From positions 124,001-188,000 of the forward strand of contig PLCA01000002.1 in assembly GCA_003134685.1 (NCBI GenBank): DNA of 64,000 bases. The letters run 5' to 3'. The translations under genes and the position numbers were made by a program. The notes under the pieces were generated by a model. That model saw only the letters and a list, made by a program, of their open reading frames with translations, did not search any database and was not told the origin of the DNA. Positions 35,439-44,497 of this stretch are shown here, one piece after another (position 1 is the first letter of the stretch; each line of letters starts with the position of its first letter). Source of the DNA: Gemmatimonadota bacterium. GTDB lineage: Bacteria; Gemmatimonadota; Gemmatimonadetes; Gemmatimonadales; Gemmatimonadaceae.

Positions 35439-37099
35439 GTCGCCGAAGCGACCGAGACGTTCGGACCTTCGGTTCGCCGTCTCCAGAATCGTTTCCGCCG
35501 GTGGGCCGGAGTCACAAGCCGTTCCACAATCGCAAGTACGCCGTCCACGGCGAGAGCGAGCGCCGCGGCCGGAAGCGCGCCTGAAAGAATCATCCGAGTG
35601 TCCGCGAGAGCGAGACCCGCGACGATTGGCTCCCCCAAGCCTCCTGCGCCAATGAACGCGGCGAGCGTCGCCGCTCCCACAGTGATCACCGCGGCAGTGC
35701 GAATGCCAGCCATGATCACTGGCGCCGCGAGTGGGAGACGCACCCACATCAGTCGTTGCGTTGGAGTGGTGCCAAGCGCTTCAGCAGCATTTACGGCTTC
35801 GGGATCAGCGTCGCGCACTCCCGTATAAGTTCCGCGCGCAATCGGATAAAGGGCGTACAGCCAGAGCGCCACCAGCGCCGGGACGACTCCGATACCAAGC
35901 AGTGGAATCATGAACGCGAGCAGAGCGATGCTGGGAATCGTCTGGAGTACTCCTAGCGCGCCAATCGTCGGCTCCGCGATTCGTCGAGTTCGTTCGAGCC
36001 CAAGTCCCAGTGGAACCGCAACGATAACAGCGGCGAAAAGAGCGAAAGCGACGAGCTCCAGATGCCGGATCAGGAGCGCCGTTATCGTCGCCCGGCGATC
36101 CCACAAATACTCCGCGAATCCAGACTGCTGCGCCGATGGCGCCGCTTTCGCCTCGGGCGTCGCGCCGGAGAGCCCAAGCGCCGCCAGCTCGTCACCCGCC
36201 ACTCGGCGGACATCTTCGCCGTCCACTTCCACCCGACGATTGAGCTGTCGCATCGTCTTCTCATCCAGGCGTCCGCTCAGAAGCGCAAGCGCCGCGATTG
36301 CTCCAGGCACCTGGCGATCTAGCCGACTGGATACGAGCGCGGCCGCTTCATACGGAGGAAAGAAGTGCTTGTCGTCGATCAGGGTGACCAGATCGTAGCG
36401 GGCGAGCAGCCCGTCGGTTGAATAGCCATCAATGACATCCACCGCGCCCGATGCGAGCGCCTGGTATTTCACCGCCGGCGCCAGTGGCCTCACAGCGCGA
36501 GGTCTCAATCCATATACGTGAGACAGGCCGACCAGTCCATCACTTCGCCCGATGAAATCCGCGGTGAACCCCGCCGTCAGATGCGGACTCTCACGCGCGA
36601 GATCACTGAGCGTGCGAAGATGGTAGCGGCTCGCCGTCGATCGCGTGACGGCGATCGCGTACGTGTTCTGAAAGCCGAGCGGCGGGAGCCAGCGCACATG
36701 GTAGAGATTCGCAAACCGGCGGGCGACATGCGCAAACACCACCCGCGGATCGGCGGCGACAGAATCGGGTAACGTGTCGTGCAGAATCGCGATGAGCCCT
36801 GTCCCCGTGTACTCGGGGTAGACATCGATCGCGTCGGTGCGGAGCGCGCCGAACGCAATCTCGGTTGCGCCAAGCCCGGGCTTCCGATCCACGCTGAATC
36901 CGCGTGATTCGAGCAGCTGCGAGAACATCTCCGCCAGCAGATACGACTCACCGAACGGCTTGGACGCGACGACCACCGGCCGACTCTCTCGTTGCGCGAC
37001 GAGCGCAGCTGGCATTACGCCACCGACGATCGCCGTAGCAAGCAGGACGCTGATTCGCTGCCTCGATCTCATTCGCGCACGGTGTCGAATCCCGGTCAC
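35435..37099 (-). CDS. Osmolyte ABC importer: binding protein fused to permease (OpuC-type)
   Basis: A 554-aa fusion. A signal-like segment (residues 15-36, ending L-V-A-Q) leads to a glycine-betaine/choline-type binding domain (about 40-305) with 'SKPFGESYLLAEM', 'GATEIAFGALRTDAIDVYPEYTGTG' and 'SGAVDVIDGYSTDG'. After a linker come five or so spans of an OpuC/ProW permease (about 340-530) with the EAA loop 'EAVNAAEALGTTPTQRLMWVRLPLAAP'. The substrate is probably a quaternary amine. In fusions I know of, the permease comes first, so this order is unusual. GTG at 37099 overlaps the stop of the ATPase gene (GTGA); ATG at 37072 is an alternative. Confidence 0.88.
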   Translation of the reverse strand: MTGIRHRARMRSRQRISVLLATAIVGGVMPAALVAQRESRPVVVASKPFGESYLLAEMFSQLLESRGFSVDRKPGLGATEIAFGALRTDAIDVYPEYTGTGLIAILHDTLPDSVAADPRVVFAHVARRFANLYHVRWLPPLGFQNTYAIAVTRSTASRYHLRTLSDLARESPHLTAGFTADFIGRSDGLVGLSHVYGLRPRAVRPLAPAVKYQALASGAVDVIDGYSTDGLLARYDLVTLIDDKHFFPPYEAAALVSSRLDRQVPGAIAALALLSGRLDEKTMRQLNRRVEVDGEDVRRVAGDELAALGLSGATPEAKAAPSAQQSGFAEYLWDRRATITALLIRHLELVAFALFAAVIVAVPLGLGLERTRRIAEPTIGALGVLQTIPSIALLAFMIPLLGIGVVPALVALWLYALYPIARGTYTGVRDADPEAVNAAEALGTTPTQRLMWVRLPLAAPVIMAGIRTAAVITVGAATLAAFIGAGGLGEPIVAGLALADTRMILSGALPAAALALAVDGVLAIVERLVTPAHRRKRFWRRRTEGPNVSVASAT

Positions 37100-37845
37100 G
37101 GGCGCAGAGCCTCGAGTCCCGCTCGCGCCCGTTCTATCAACCGCGCGACGTATTCCGTGGCCGGCGCATGAATCAGATCTCGCATGCTCCCTCGCTGCTC
37201 GATCCTTCCCCTCCTCATCACCACCACTTCTTCAGCGAGACGTCCCGCTTCGGCCAGATCGTGCGTGACCAGCAGCGTGGTGACGGAGAGATCGCGGCGC
37301 AGATTGTCGAAGCTTTCCTGCAGCTCGGCCCGCGAGATTGCGTCCAGCGCTCCGAATGGCTCGTCGAGCAGAATTACGCCCGGCCGAGCGGCGATGCTAC
37401 GCGCCAGTGCTACACGCTGGCGCTGGCCACCCGATAGCTCGTGGGGGAAACGCGAGCCGAATTGCGCTGAGGAAAGCCCAACGAGGTCGAGCGCGCGCCG
37501 GGCTGCGTCGGCGGAATCAGGCATGTGTTGAAGCGTCGGCACAAGCTCGACGTTGCGCAGCACTCGCCAGTGCGGGAGCAGCCCGCCATGCTGCTGCACG
37601 TATCCGATTCCGCGCCGTAGAGACTCCGGTGACTGTGTTTGAACATCATTGTCGCCGACCATCACCTGCCCGTTATCCGGCTCAACCAGCCGGTTGAAGC
37701 AGCGAAGGAGTGTGGTCTTTCCGGAGCCACTTTCCCCGACGAGCGCTGTCGCCCGTCCCGCTGGAATGTCGATGGTCACCTCGTCCAGAGCGACGACGTT
37801 GCCGAAGTGGTGCGAGACGTTCCGCGCGGCGAGGGAGATCGGCAT
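37096..37845 (-). CDS. Osmolyte ABC importer ATPase (OpuCA/ProV-like)
   Basis: A 249-aa ABC ATPase, with Walker A GESGSGKTT (about 35-43), Q-loop 'YVQQHGGLLPH', signature LSGGQRQR, Walker B 'VILLDEPFGALD' and switch His in 'LLVTHDLAEA'. The Q-loop and the 'EAGRLAEEVVVMRRGRIEQRG' end are of the quaternary-amine / OpuC subfamily, but the C-terminal CBS domains found in ProV and OpuCA are missing. It drives the fused binding protein-permease encoded immediately downstream, with which it overlaps by four bases; together they make a complete two-gene importer. Confidence 0.92.
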   Translation of the reverse strand: MPISLAARNVSHHFGNVVALDEVTIDIPAGRATALVGESGSGKTTLLRCFNRLVEPDNGQVMVGDNDVQTQSPESLRRGIGYVQQHGGLLPHWRVLRNVELVPTLQHMPDSADAARRALDLVGLSSAQFGSRFPHELSGGQRQRVALARSIAARPGVILLDEPFGALDAISRAELQESFDNLRRDLSVTTLLVTHDLAEAGRLAEEVVVMRRGRIEQRGSMRDLIHAPATEYVARLIERARAGLEALRP

Positions 37846-37858
37846 TGCCTTAAGAGTG

Positions 37859-37882
37859 ATAGCGGCGCCGCGGAACCGCTAT
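37859..37882. promoter_or_regulatory. Inverted repeat upstream of osmolyte importer operon
   Basis: ATAGCGG and CCGCTAT flank a ten-base GC-rich spacer, 14 bp before the ATPase start codon on the minus strand. It could be an operator or an untranslated-leader hairpin near the ribosome binding site. Confidence 0.35.
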
Positions 37883-37964
37883 AACGCGCGCTGAACTTGC
37901 GTTCGCAGCGTTTCGGCGTATCTGTTGCGGTGATCACTTGCTCGTACCGCTTTCAGGAATTCAA

Positions 37965-38969
37965 ATGAGTCCCGCCACCACGAAGACGCGCCGCCTCGGC
38001 TCCCAGGGCCTCGAGACATCCGCCATCGGCCTGGGCTGCATGGGCATGTCGGAGTTTTACGGCCCGAGCAACGAGAAGGAATCCATCGCGACCATCCATC
38101 GCGCGCTCGAGCTCGGCATCACCATGCTCGACACCGCCGACATGTACGGACCTTTCAAGAACGAAGAGCTGGTCGGCCGCGCGATCAAGGGAAGGCGCGA
38201 CCGCGTCATCATCGCGACCAAGTTCGGAAACGTGCGCGATCCCAAAGATCCGACCATACGGAGCATCAATGGCAGTCCCGAGTACGTCCGCCAGGCGTGC
38301 GAAGGATCGCTCAAGAGACTGGGCGTCGAGACGATCGACCTCTACTATCAGCACCGTGTCGACAAGAACACGCCGATTGAGGACACCGTCGGAGCGATGG
38401 CCAAGCTCGTTCGCGAGGGAAAGGTGCGCTATATCGGACTGTCAGAAGCATCGGTCAACACGATTCGCAAAGCGCACAAGGTTCACCCGATCACCGCGGT
38501 GCAAACGGAGTACTCTCTCTGGACGCGCGATCCCGAGGAGGGACTGCTCGATGCGCTACGGCTTCTTGACGTTGGCTTCGTAGTGTACAGTCCACTCGGC
38601 CGCGGATTTCTTACCGGACAGATCAAGAAAATCGACGATCTGGCACAGGACGATTTCAGGAGACAGAACCCGCGCTTTCAGGGCGAGAATTTCAAAATGA
38701 ATCTCGAGCTTGTCGCGAGGGTCGAGGAGATCGCGAAGGAGCACAAATGCACGCCCGCACAGCTGGCGTTGGCGTGGGTGCTGGCCCAGGGAGACGACAT
38801 TGTGCCGATTCCGGGGACCAGACACCCCGAGCGAGTCGAGGAGAATGTCGGTGCGTTGAACGTGGTGCTATCGGAGTCCGATCTCAGACGCATCGACGCG
38901 GCGGCGCCAAAAGGAATCGCCGCCGGCGAGCGCTACGCGGAAGGAGGAATGAAGAGCGTCAATCTGTAG
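37965..38969 (+). CDS. Aldo/keto reductase
   Basis: A 334-aa NADPH-dependent oxidoreductase of the AKR superfamily, near the AKR13 group. The catalytic set can be read: Asp and Tyr in 'DTADMYGPF', Lys in 'IIATKFGN' and His in 'LYYQHRVD'. The cofactor site is marked by '[18 protein letters not shown]'. ATG at 37965 has AGGA six bases upstream and starts the conserved '[22 protein letters not shown]' sequence; nine more upstream residues are possible. It reduces aldehydes or ketones of unknown identity, and could act on methylglyoxal. No operon partner is evident. Confidence 0.93.
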   Translation: MSPATTKTRRLGSQGLETSAIGLGCMGMSEFYGPSNEKESIATIHRALELGITMLDTADMYGPFKNEELVGRAIKGRRDRVIIATKFGNVRDPKDPTIRSINGSPEYVRQACEGSLKRLGVETIDLYYQHRVDKNTPIEDTVGAMAKLVREGKVRYIGLSEASVNTIRKAHKVHPITAVQTEYSLWTRDPEEGLLDALRLLDVGFVVYSPLGRGFLTGQIKKIDDLAQDDFRRQNPRFQGENFKMNLELVARVEEIAKEHKCTPAQLALAWVLAQGDDIVPIPGTRHPERVEENVGALNVVLSESDLRRIDAAAPKGIAAGERYAEGGMKSVNL

Positions 38970-39001
38970 CCACCAAACGGAACGCAGGCTGTGTTTAGTG
39001 C

Positions 39002-40384
39002 CTAACGTCCGCGACGACTTCGATACGGGCCGCCACTTCGACGCGAATCACCGGAGCCCGAGCGACCCGAGCCTGATCCTCCTGAGCTACCCGACCGTGT
39101 CGAGCCGCCCGAGCCATGTGAGCTGCTCGAGCTATGTGAGCCGTTCGATCCACCCGACCGGGCCGCCTTTGCCTTCGATCGCGCCCGCTCATCCGCCTTC
39201 CTGCCCCTGATTGCGGCGATCCGCTCGCCGATCGGGATCTCGAGACGACCCTCCGGACGCGCGTTGTAGTCGAAGTCGGGGATTGTTATCTGCGGCAGCC
39301 GTTTTCCAATCGCCTTCTCGATCGCGCGGAGATCATTCTGCTCGTCCGGCGCGACGAAAGTGAAAGCATCACCGACCTCGCCCGCGCGCGCGGTGCGGCC
39401 CACCCGATGGATGTAATCGTCGGGCGCCTGCGGCACATCGAAGTTGACGACGTGCCCGAGTGCTTCGATGTCGATTCCGCGCGCGGCAATGTCAGTGGCG
39501 ACGAGAACCTTGTAGTGACCGTTCTTGAACCCCGCCAGTGCCGCGGTGCGCTGACTCTGCGAGCGATTCCCATGTATCCGCTCCGCCTTGATGCCGCGCT
39601 TCACCAGCTGCTCGGCCAGGCGGTTCGCGCGGTGCTTCGTGCGCGTGAACACCAGCGCCTGCGTCATTTCGCCACGATCGAGCAGCGCCAGCAGTAGATC
39701 CTTTTTCAGATCCTGTTTGACCGGGTAGACCGCCTGTGTCACTCCGACCGCTGGCAGCGAGCGCCGGCCGAGGTCGATCATCAGCGGATTGTGGAGCATC
39801 TCCCTCGTTAGCGCGGCAATTGGCGGCGGCATCGTCGCGCTGAACAGGAGCGTTTGACGCTTGGCCGGTACCATCTTCAGAATGCGCTTGATGTCGGGCA
39901 GAAATCCCATGTCCAGCATCCGGTCGGCCTCATCGAGCACCAGAAATTCGATGTTCTTGAGACTGGCATAAGATGAGCTCAGATGGTCTAGCAACCGGCC
40001 TGGAGTAGCGACAAGAACGTCAACGCCAGCGCGCATCGCGTGCTCCTGCGGCGCCATCCCCACGCCGCCATAAATCGCGGCTGCCGTAATCGGCGTGTGA
40101 ACCGCCATCGAATCGAGCGCGGTGAGAATCTGTGCGGCGAGCTCTCGCGTGGGAGTAACCACCAGCGCGCGTGTCTTCCCGCGCGGCTTGGCGATGAGAT
40201 GATGCAGAATCGGTAGCACGAACGCGGCGGTCTTGCCGCTTCCCGTCATCGCACAGGCCAGAATGTCACGCCCCTCGAGTGCGGCGGGTATTGCCTCGGC
40301 TTGAATTGGAGTTGGTCGTTGAAAGCCCAGCTCTTTGAGGCCTTTTTGGAGACTGGGGTGAAGCTTTAGTGAAGAGAACGGCAG
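39002..40384 (-). CDS. DEAD-box RNA helicase, RhlE-like, non-standard start
   Basis: A 460-aa ATP-dependent RNA helicase. Motifs in order: Q-motif 'PTPIQAEAIP', I AMTGSGKT, Ia 'PTRELAAQ', II DEAD, III SAT, IV 'ALVFTRTK', V 'TDIAARGIDIE', VI HRVGRTARAG. The C-terminal 60 residues are a basic Ser/Gly-rich tail typical of RNA-binding extensions. The start is a puzzle: no ATG, GTG or TTG occurs in frame between the core and the inside of the upstream gene (40699). By alignment with RhlE proteins (M-x-F-x-x-L-x-L) the start should be the CTG at 40384, with AGG seven bases before it, or the ATT at 40387. It follows the DUF5916 gene on the same strand. Confidence 0.88.
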   Translation of the reverse strand: MPFSSLKLHPSLQKGLKELGFQRPTPIQAEAIPAALEGRDILACAMTGSGKTAAFVLPILHHLIAKPRGKTRALVVTPTRELAAQILTALDSMAVHTPITAAAIYGGVGMAPQEHAMRAGVDVLVATPGRLLDHLSSSYASLKNIEFLVLDEADRMLDMGFLPDIKRILKMVPAKRQTLLFSATMPPPIAALTREMLHNPLMIDLGRRSLPAVGVTQAVYPVKQDLKKDLLLALLDRGEMTQALVFTRTKHRANRLAEQLVKRGIKAERIHGNRSQSQRTAALAGFKNGHYKVLVATDIAARGIDIEALGHVVNFDVPQAPDDYIHRVGRTARAGEVGDAFTFVAPDEQNDLRAIEKAIGKRLPQITIPDFDYNARPEGRLEIPIGERIAAIRGRKADERARSKAKAARSGGSNGSHSSSSSHGSGGSTRSGSSGGSGSGRSGSGDSRRSGGPYRSRRGR

Positions 40385-40502
40385 AATGGCGCCTGGAAAA
40401 GGATTGGATATTCGAATGTCCTGAAAGATACCTAGGCCAGGCCTTCTGCCGGCGACGATCTGTCCCGAATGCGGTATTGAGGTGGTTAACCGCGGCGAAG
40501 GC

Positions 40503-42839
40503 CTAGAGCCGGAACAAATAACTGATTTTCCCGAAGAATCCGTCCCGCGTGCGCCGTAGATCCTGGAACCGGAACTCGCGGGGCTCCTCGAGTGTCGAGC
40601 CGTATCCCAGGTACACGAGCGTGCCCGGGACCGGACGGTAGCTGAAGAGCCAGTCGGTCGAGAATTCGTTCGTTGTCTCGCCCGTGTCGAGTACGCCATC
40701 TACGAGGATCGGATTTCCATTCCGATCTCGAAGTGTCGATCGTGACCGTGCGGCGTACTGCCCAACCAGTCGGATGAAAATCGGCGGGCTCACCTGGTAC
40801 TCCACCTTAATGCGCGGAATCGTCTCCGACGAAAACCGCGAGCCGTCCGATTTGCGCGCGATGGTCAGTCGGGAGAACTGGAGCGAGCTTCGGATCGCTG
40901 TGGTTGGCCTGACGTCGAGCGCCGCATCCATCTGTGAGCTATTCCCCGGCGCTGCTTCGCGGAAGATCGGCACGCGTCCTTCAGTGACGCTCGCAGTCCC
41001 GCTGAATACACGGTAGGTCGGCGTGGTCACACTGAAGGACCCGCCCAATTCATCCTTCTCCGGAGGCGGCACGATGAAGGTCGCAGTGTCCGTCACAGTC
41101 CCGACCGAACGCTGAATCGTCAAGCCCGTATATAGCGCCGGATCAAAAGCAAAATAGCTGTGCGTGATCGCGCCGCTCAGCTGCCATCCACCGCGTATAG
41201 TTGCACTCGGCATAATCGACTCGCTGCTCTCTGCCAGGCCGTGGCCCGCGCCGGCATTGTTCCAGATTCGATCCCAGCCGAAAAAGGAGCCGTAGGTCTG
41301 CACCAGCGCGCCCTGAGCTCCGTAGAAGCTGAGTCGGTTGAATGCACTCCCCTCGATAATACCTGTGCGATTTACGAAACCCGCGGCAGCGTTGAAGCCC
41401 GGATCGAGCGACCTGAGTGTGTAGTGGAAGCCCCATGCGCGCCCCGTCCGGTCCCAGTCCGCCTGATAAAGAGATCCATTTCGTCGATTGCGCAGACTGT
41501 CCGTCCACGAGGTACCCACCTGGAACTGCGCGAAATAGAGCTTCGAGTGATAAAAACGAAAATCACCAGCCGCGACGCGCGAGTAGTTGGCGCCGTCTTC
41601 ACGCGCTGTGAGTACCGCACCCAGCGTGTTGCTGGAGCCGAAGTCGTATCGGATACGCGACACGCCGAACAATGGCGAGTGATTGCCGGCCCAGGAGTAC
41701 TGCTGGTCGTCGGCCACTATCATTGAGGCAATGTTGGTCCCGCCAAGCTTGCCGGCGAGCTTGACCCCACCCAAAGGCGCGACGATCTGTCGAGTGTAAA
41801 TCAGCTGATTGGGAGAATCGAACAGCTCGAGCCCATCGAGGAAGAACGGCCGCTTCTCCGGATAGAACAGCGCGAATCGCTCGTTGAGCAACACCTGTCC
41901 GATGTCCGCTTCGACCTGTGAGAAATCAGGATTGATCGTCCCGTTGAGCGTCAGATTCTGCCTGATGCCCCATCGCGCATCGCCGCCTAGCTCCCCTTTC
42001 TGCTGATAGTCACGACCGTTACCGATCGTCGGTGACCGGTCCGCTTTCGCGGTCACGGTCGGCGTCGCTTCGAGCACCAGCCCGCGCTTCAGGTCGTGCA
42101 GCCCATCGAGCGTTCCCGATTGCGCGAGAAAATTTGCGTTGGCCCGAACCGCCGGCGCCCAGGTATCCTGAAAGCCCGAGTGCTGCACTCGCCGGAGGAT
42201 ATGAATCCCCCAGCTCTGAACCCTCGCGTCCTGATACCGAAGGCTCTTGAACGGTATCCGCACTTCGACCTCATAGCCGCCCTCGACCAGATGCCCCTTC
42301 GATTCGAAGAAGTAGTCGGGATTGAGATCCACGCTTCCCTCGAGCGGATTCATGGTTCGAAATCCACCACCGGTTGCTGAAGCACCTCCCGCGCCACCCG
42401 CGAACTGTGCGCTCCGCGTACCATCCTGTTGAACACCGTATGGATTGACGCCAAAGAGAAACGCGATCTGTCGCGCGTTGTCGGTATCGAGCAAGATCTG
42501 GATCTGATCCTCGCTGTCGATATTATCGCGGTTTGCGTGTGTGGCGCGCACGACGTTGCCGTGTATCTCACGCGCGCGAATCCCGAAGTAGATCGCGTCG
42601 GGCGAGTACCACACCAGAACCTCGGTGGGCTCGTCGGCCGGACGACCGTCGACCGGTTGATACTGCGAAAAGCCGGTGAGCCGAGCGGCTCTGCGCCAGA
42701 CAGGCTCGTCGAGGTTGCCATCGATCCTTGCGACTGTATCGATTCTCGGAACATCGACATGCGTGCGGTTGGCGCGCCCGTTGTACACGAGCGTTGAGTC
42801 CTGGAGCAAAGCGACCGCAGCAAAGAGGGTGAGGAGCAT
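40503..42839 (-). CDS. DUF5916 outer-membrane-type protein with CBM9-like domain
   Basis: A 778-aa exported protein. Residues 1-17 are a short signal. A carbohydrate-binding family 9-like beta domain follows (about 30-215; 'RIDGNLDEPVWRRAARL', 'IYFGIRAREI', 'SEDQIQILLDTDNAR', 'YEVEVRIPFKSL'). The C-terminal DUF5916 part has alternating amphipathic strands and ends in 'GFFGKISYLFRL', an aromatic-terminated barrel strand, as expected of an outer-membrane beta-barrel. The family is abundant in Gemmatimonadota and Bacteroidota and may bind or take up carbohydrate or peptide; its role is not proven. It is upstream of the helicase gene on the same strand. Confidence 0.88.
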   Translation of the reverse strand: MLLTLFAAVALLQDSTLVYNGRANRTHVDVPRIDTVARIDGNLDEPVWRRAARLTGFSQYQPVDGRPADEPTEVLVWYSPDAIYFGIRAREIHGNVVRATHANRDNIDSEDQIQILLDTDNARQIAFLFGVNPYGVQQDGTRSAQFAGGAGGASATGGGFRTMNPLEGSVDLNPDYFFESKGHLVEGGYEVEVRIPFKSLRYQDARVQSWGIHILRRVQHSGFQDTWAPAVRANANFLAQSGTLDGLHDLKRGLVLEATPTVTAKADRSPTIGNGRDYQQKGELGGDARWGIRQNLTLNGTINPDFSQVEADIGQVLLNERFALFYPEKRPFFLDGLELFDSPNQLIYTRQIVAPLGGVKLAGKLGGTNIASMIVADDQQYSWAGNHSPLFGVSRIRYDFGSSNTLGAVLTAREDGANYSRVAAGDFRFYHSKLYFAQFQVGTSWTDSLRNRRNGSLYQADWDRTGRAWGFHYTLRSLDPGFNAAAGFVNRTGIIEGSAFNRLSFYGAQGALVQTYGSFFGWDRIWNNAGAGHGLAESSESIMPSATIRGGWQLSGAITHSYFAFDPALYTGLTIQRSVGTVTDTATFIVPPPEKDELGGSFSVTTPTYRVFSGTASVTEGRVPIFREAAPGNSSQMDAALDVRPTTAIRSSLQFSRLTIARKSDGSRFSSETIPRIKVEYQVSPPIFIRLVGQYAARSRSTLRDRNGNPILVDGVLDTGETTNEFSTDWLFSYRPVPGTLVYLGYGSTLEEPREFRFQDLRRTRDGFFGKISYLFRL

Positions 42840-42924
42840 CCGGCTAGAATCTACCCCTGCCCGACTTTTCGCACGACAGCGGGATCATAGCAACCATTTG
42901 GACGGCGCCCCCCACTAACGGGTC

Positions 42925-43995
42925 ATGACGCGCACACTTCGCTTCCTCTTGCCGATGTCCGTCCTCGGCGGCTCCATAGTGGCACAACAGCCATCCGGTG
43001 GCACCGAATCCGTTCGCCCATCGCCAATTTCTCAGACCGAGCTCGTTCGGCGGCTGACGACCTCACTCGACAGTCTCAGCAAGGCTGGCCAGTTCTCGGG
43101 CGTTGCGGTGGTGGCGAAGAATGGTGTGCCGGTCTTCCAGCACGCCTACGGGACGGCGGATCGTGAGCGCCGAGTTGCCAACAATCCGGAGACGGCCTTC
43201 AACCTCGGCTCCATCAACAAGATCTTTACCCAGATTGCGATCCTTCAACTCCGTGCCGCGGGCAAGCTCGATCTCGATTCGACCCTCGCCACGTACTGGC
43301 CGGACTATCCCAACAAGGAAGTGGCACGCAAGATCACGATTCGCCAATTGATGCGCCACACGTCCGGAATTGGAGGCAACATCTTCGACCCGCCGCCCGG
43401 TGGGAAGAGAAACGATATCCGCACTCTCAGGGACTATCTCCCGCTGTTCGTGAACCAGCCGCTGGCATTCGAGCCGGGAACACGGAACGCATACTCGAAC
43501 GCGGGATATGTCGTGCTCGGTCTCCTGGTCGAGCGGCTGTCGGGCGATGACTACTACACCTACGTTCGTGAGCACATCTTCAAGCCGGCGGGGATGACAC
43601 GCACCGGATCTTTTGCAGTGGATTCACTGCCGCCGAACACTGCGATCGGATACACGCGCGGTGATGAGGATGCTCCGCTGAGTACGCCGCTCCGCCCGAA
43701 TAGCCGAGATCTTCCCGGACGCGGGAGTTCGGCAGGCGGTGGTTATTCCACCGCGCAGGATCTCATGAAATTCGTGCAGGCATTGCGCGAACAGCGGATT
43801 CCAAATGGGGTTCCGGCGGGCTTGGGAATCGCCGGCGGCTCGGGCGGAATGAACGCGGTCGTCGAGGGAGGTCTTCCCGGTGGATACGATCTGATCGTCC
43901 TTGCGAACCTCGATCCACCAGCGGCGGAGCGCGTTTCCCGGATGACGAGAGAGTGGCTCGGAGTCCACGATGACGATGGTGGCAGCGGCCGTTGA
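42925..43995 (+). CDS. Class C beta-lactamase-fold serine hydrolase, exported
   Basis: A 356-aa exported protein with signal peptide ending I-V-A-Q near residue 21. The active-site motifs of the beta-lactamase/DD-peptidase class C family are visible: S-x-x-K in 'LGSINKIF', Y-x-N in 'NAYSNAGY' and a Gly-rich third motif near 'GIAGGSGGMN'. Also seen are the conserved 'LMRHTSGI' and 'FEPGTRNAYSN'. Such proteins are peptidases, esterases or lactamases, and sequence alone does not decide. It is a single gene, divergent from DUF5916, followed by structured DNA and a strong terminator. Confidence 0.9.
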   Translation: MTRTLRFLLPMSVLGGSIVAQQPSGGTESVRPSPISQTELVRRLTTSLDSLSKAGQFSGVAVVAKNGVPVFQHAYGTADRERRVANNPETAFNLGSINKIFTQIAILQLRAAGKLDLDSTLATYWPDYPNKEVARKITIRQLMRHTSGIGGNIFDPPPGGKRNDIRTLRDYLPLFVNQPLAFEPGTRNAYSNAGYVVLGLLVERLSGDDYYTYVREHIFKPAGMTRTGSFAVDSLPPNTAIGYTRGDEDAPLSTPLRPNSRDLPGRGSSAGGGYSTAQDLMKFVQALREQRIPNGVPAGLGIAGGSGGMNAVVEGGLPGGYDLIVLANLDPPAAERVSRMTREWLGVHDDDGGSGR

Positions 43996-44012
43996 CCTGA
44001 GCCGCGACATAA

Positions 44013-44044
44013 CGAGTTAACACTCGACTGCAAGTGTTAACTCG
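44013..44044. repeat. Perfect 12-bp inverted repeat downstream of serine hydrolase
   Basis: CGAGTTAACACT and AGTGTTAACTCG flank an eight-base loop, 18 bp after the stop of the class C-like hydrolase gene. The stem is AT-rich in the middle and has no T-tract, so it is either a transcript-stabilising 3' hairpin or a protein-binding site. Confidence 0.6.
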
Positions 44045-44154
44045 CCAGCGTCCGCACCCATGTGGCACCCGAATTGTATGTAATGGGATTCCCGTCTCCC
44101 GAGTGAGTCCTATCACCGGCGACTGACGCTGTTCCGCTGGCTTGTTTGAATAAT

Positions 44155-44192
44155 TGTCCCATCCGGCCCGATGCCGGGTGGGGCAACTTTTT
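44155..44192 (+). terminator. Rho-independent terminator
   Basis: A 13-pair stem (44155-44167 with 44173-44185, loop CCGAT) is followed by ACTTTTT. Two pairs are G-U only when read on the plus strand and become A-C mismatches on the other, so it is built for plus-strand transcripts. It ends 160 bp after the hydrolase stop and its T-tract overlaps the stop of the minus-strand 72-aa gene. Confidence 0.8.
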
Positions 44193-44409
44193 ACGCCGAC
44201 TGTTTTCTACCAGCGAACACCAGCACGCCGCCAACCACGATGGCGCAAATTCCGGCGATCGGTGGCACCATACCGCGTTCCTGCGAGGTGACCTTTAGAG
44301 GTCCGACTTCGACTTCGTTATGACTTTTCGTATACGGTATTCCGCGCATCGCGACGACGATGAGGCCGGCAACGATGAGAAGCACGCCAATCCAACCGAG
44401 TGGCCGCAT
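44191..44409 (-). CDS. Small two-span membrane protein (DUF3185-like)
   Basis: A 72-aa protein with two membrane spans, 'WIGVLLIVAGLIVVAM' and 'IAGICAIVVGGVLVFAG', separated by a polar strand region 'SHNEVEVGPLKVTSQ'. This arrangement is typical of very common small membrane proteins of unknown role; I associate it with DUF3185 but not firmly. ATG at 44409 has GGAG five bases upstream. A longer in-frame reading up to 44649 would enter the EttA gene and is not credible. It follows EttA by 88 bp on the same strand. Confidence 0.75.
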   Translation of the reverse strand: MRPLGWIGVLLIVAGLIVVAMRGIPYTKSHNEVEVGPLKVTSQERGMVPPIAGICAIVVGGVLVFAGRKQSA

Positions 44410-44497
44410 TATCACTCCGCAAACGGGATGACAAATGCTGTGGCATCCAGGAGATCCTTGCAAGGCTGCCGGTCTCGGCAGCCATCCGGATTCGCCA

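Noticed and set aside
39002..39190. Ser/Gly-rich repetitive tail of the helicase as a DNA repeat or CRISPR-like element
   Set aside because: It is in-frame low-complexity coding sequence, usual for helicase C-terminal tails, with no regular spacing.
40385..40699. ATG at 40699 as the helicase start
   Set aside because: This would place 105 residues of non-conserved sequence in front of the core, nearly all inside the DUF5916 gene in another frame; helicases of this type begin right at the aligned CTG.
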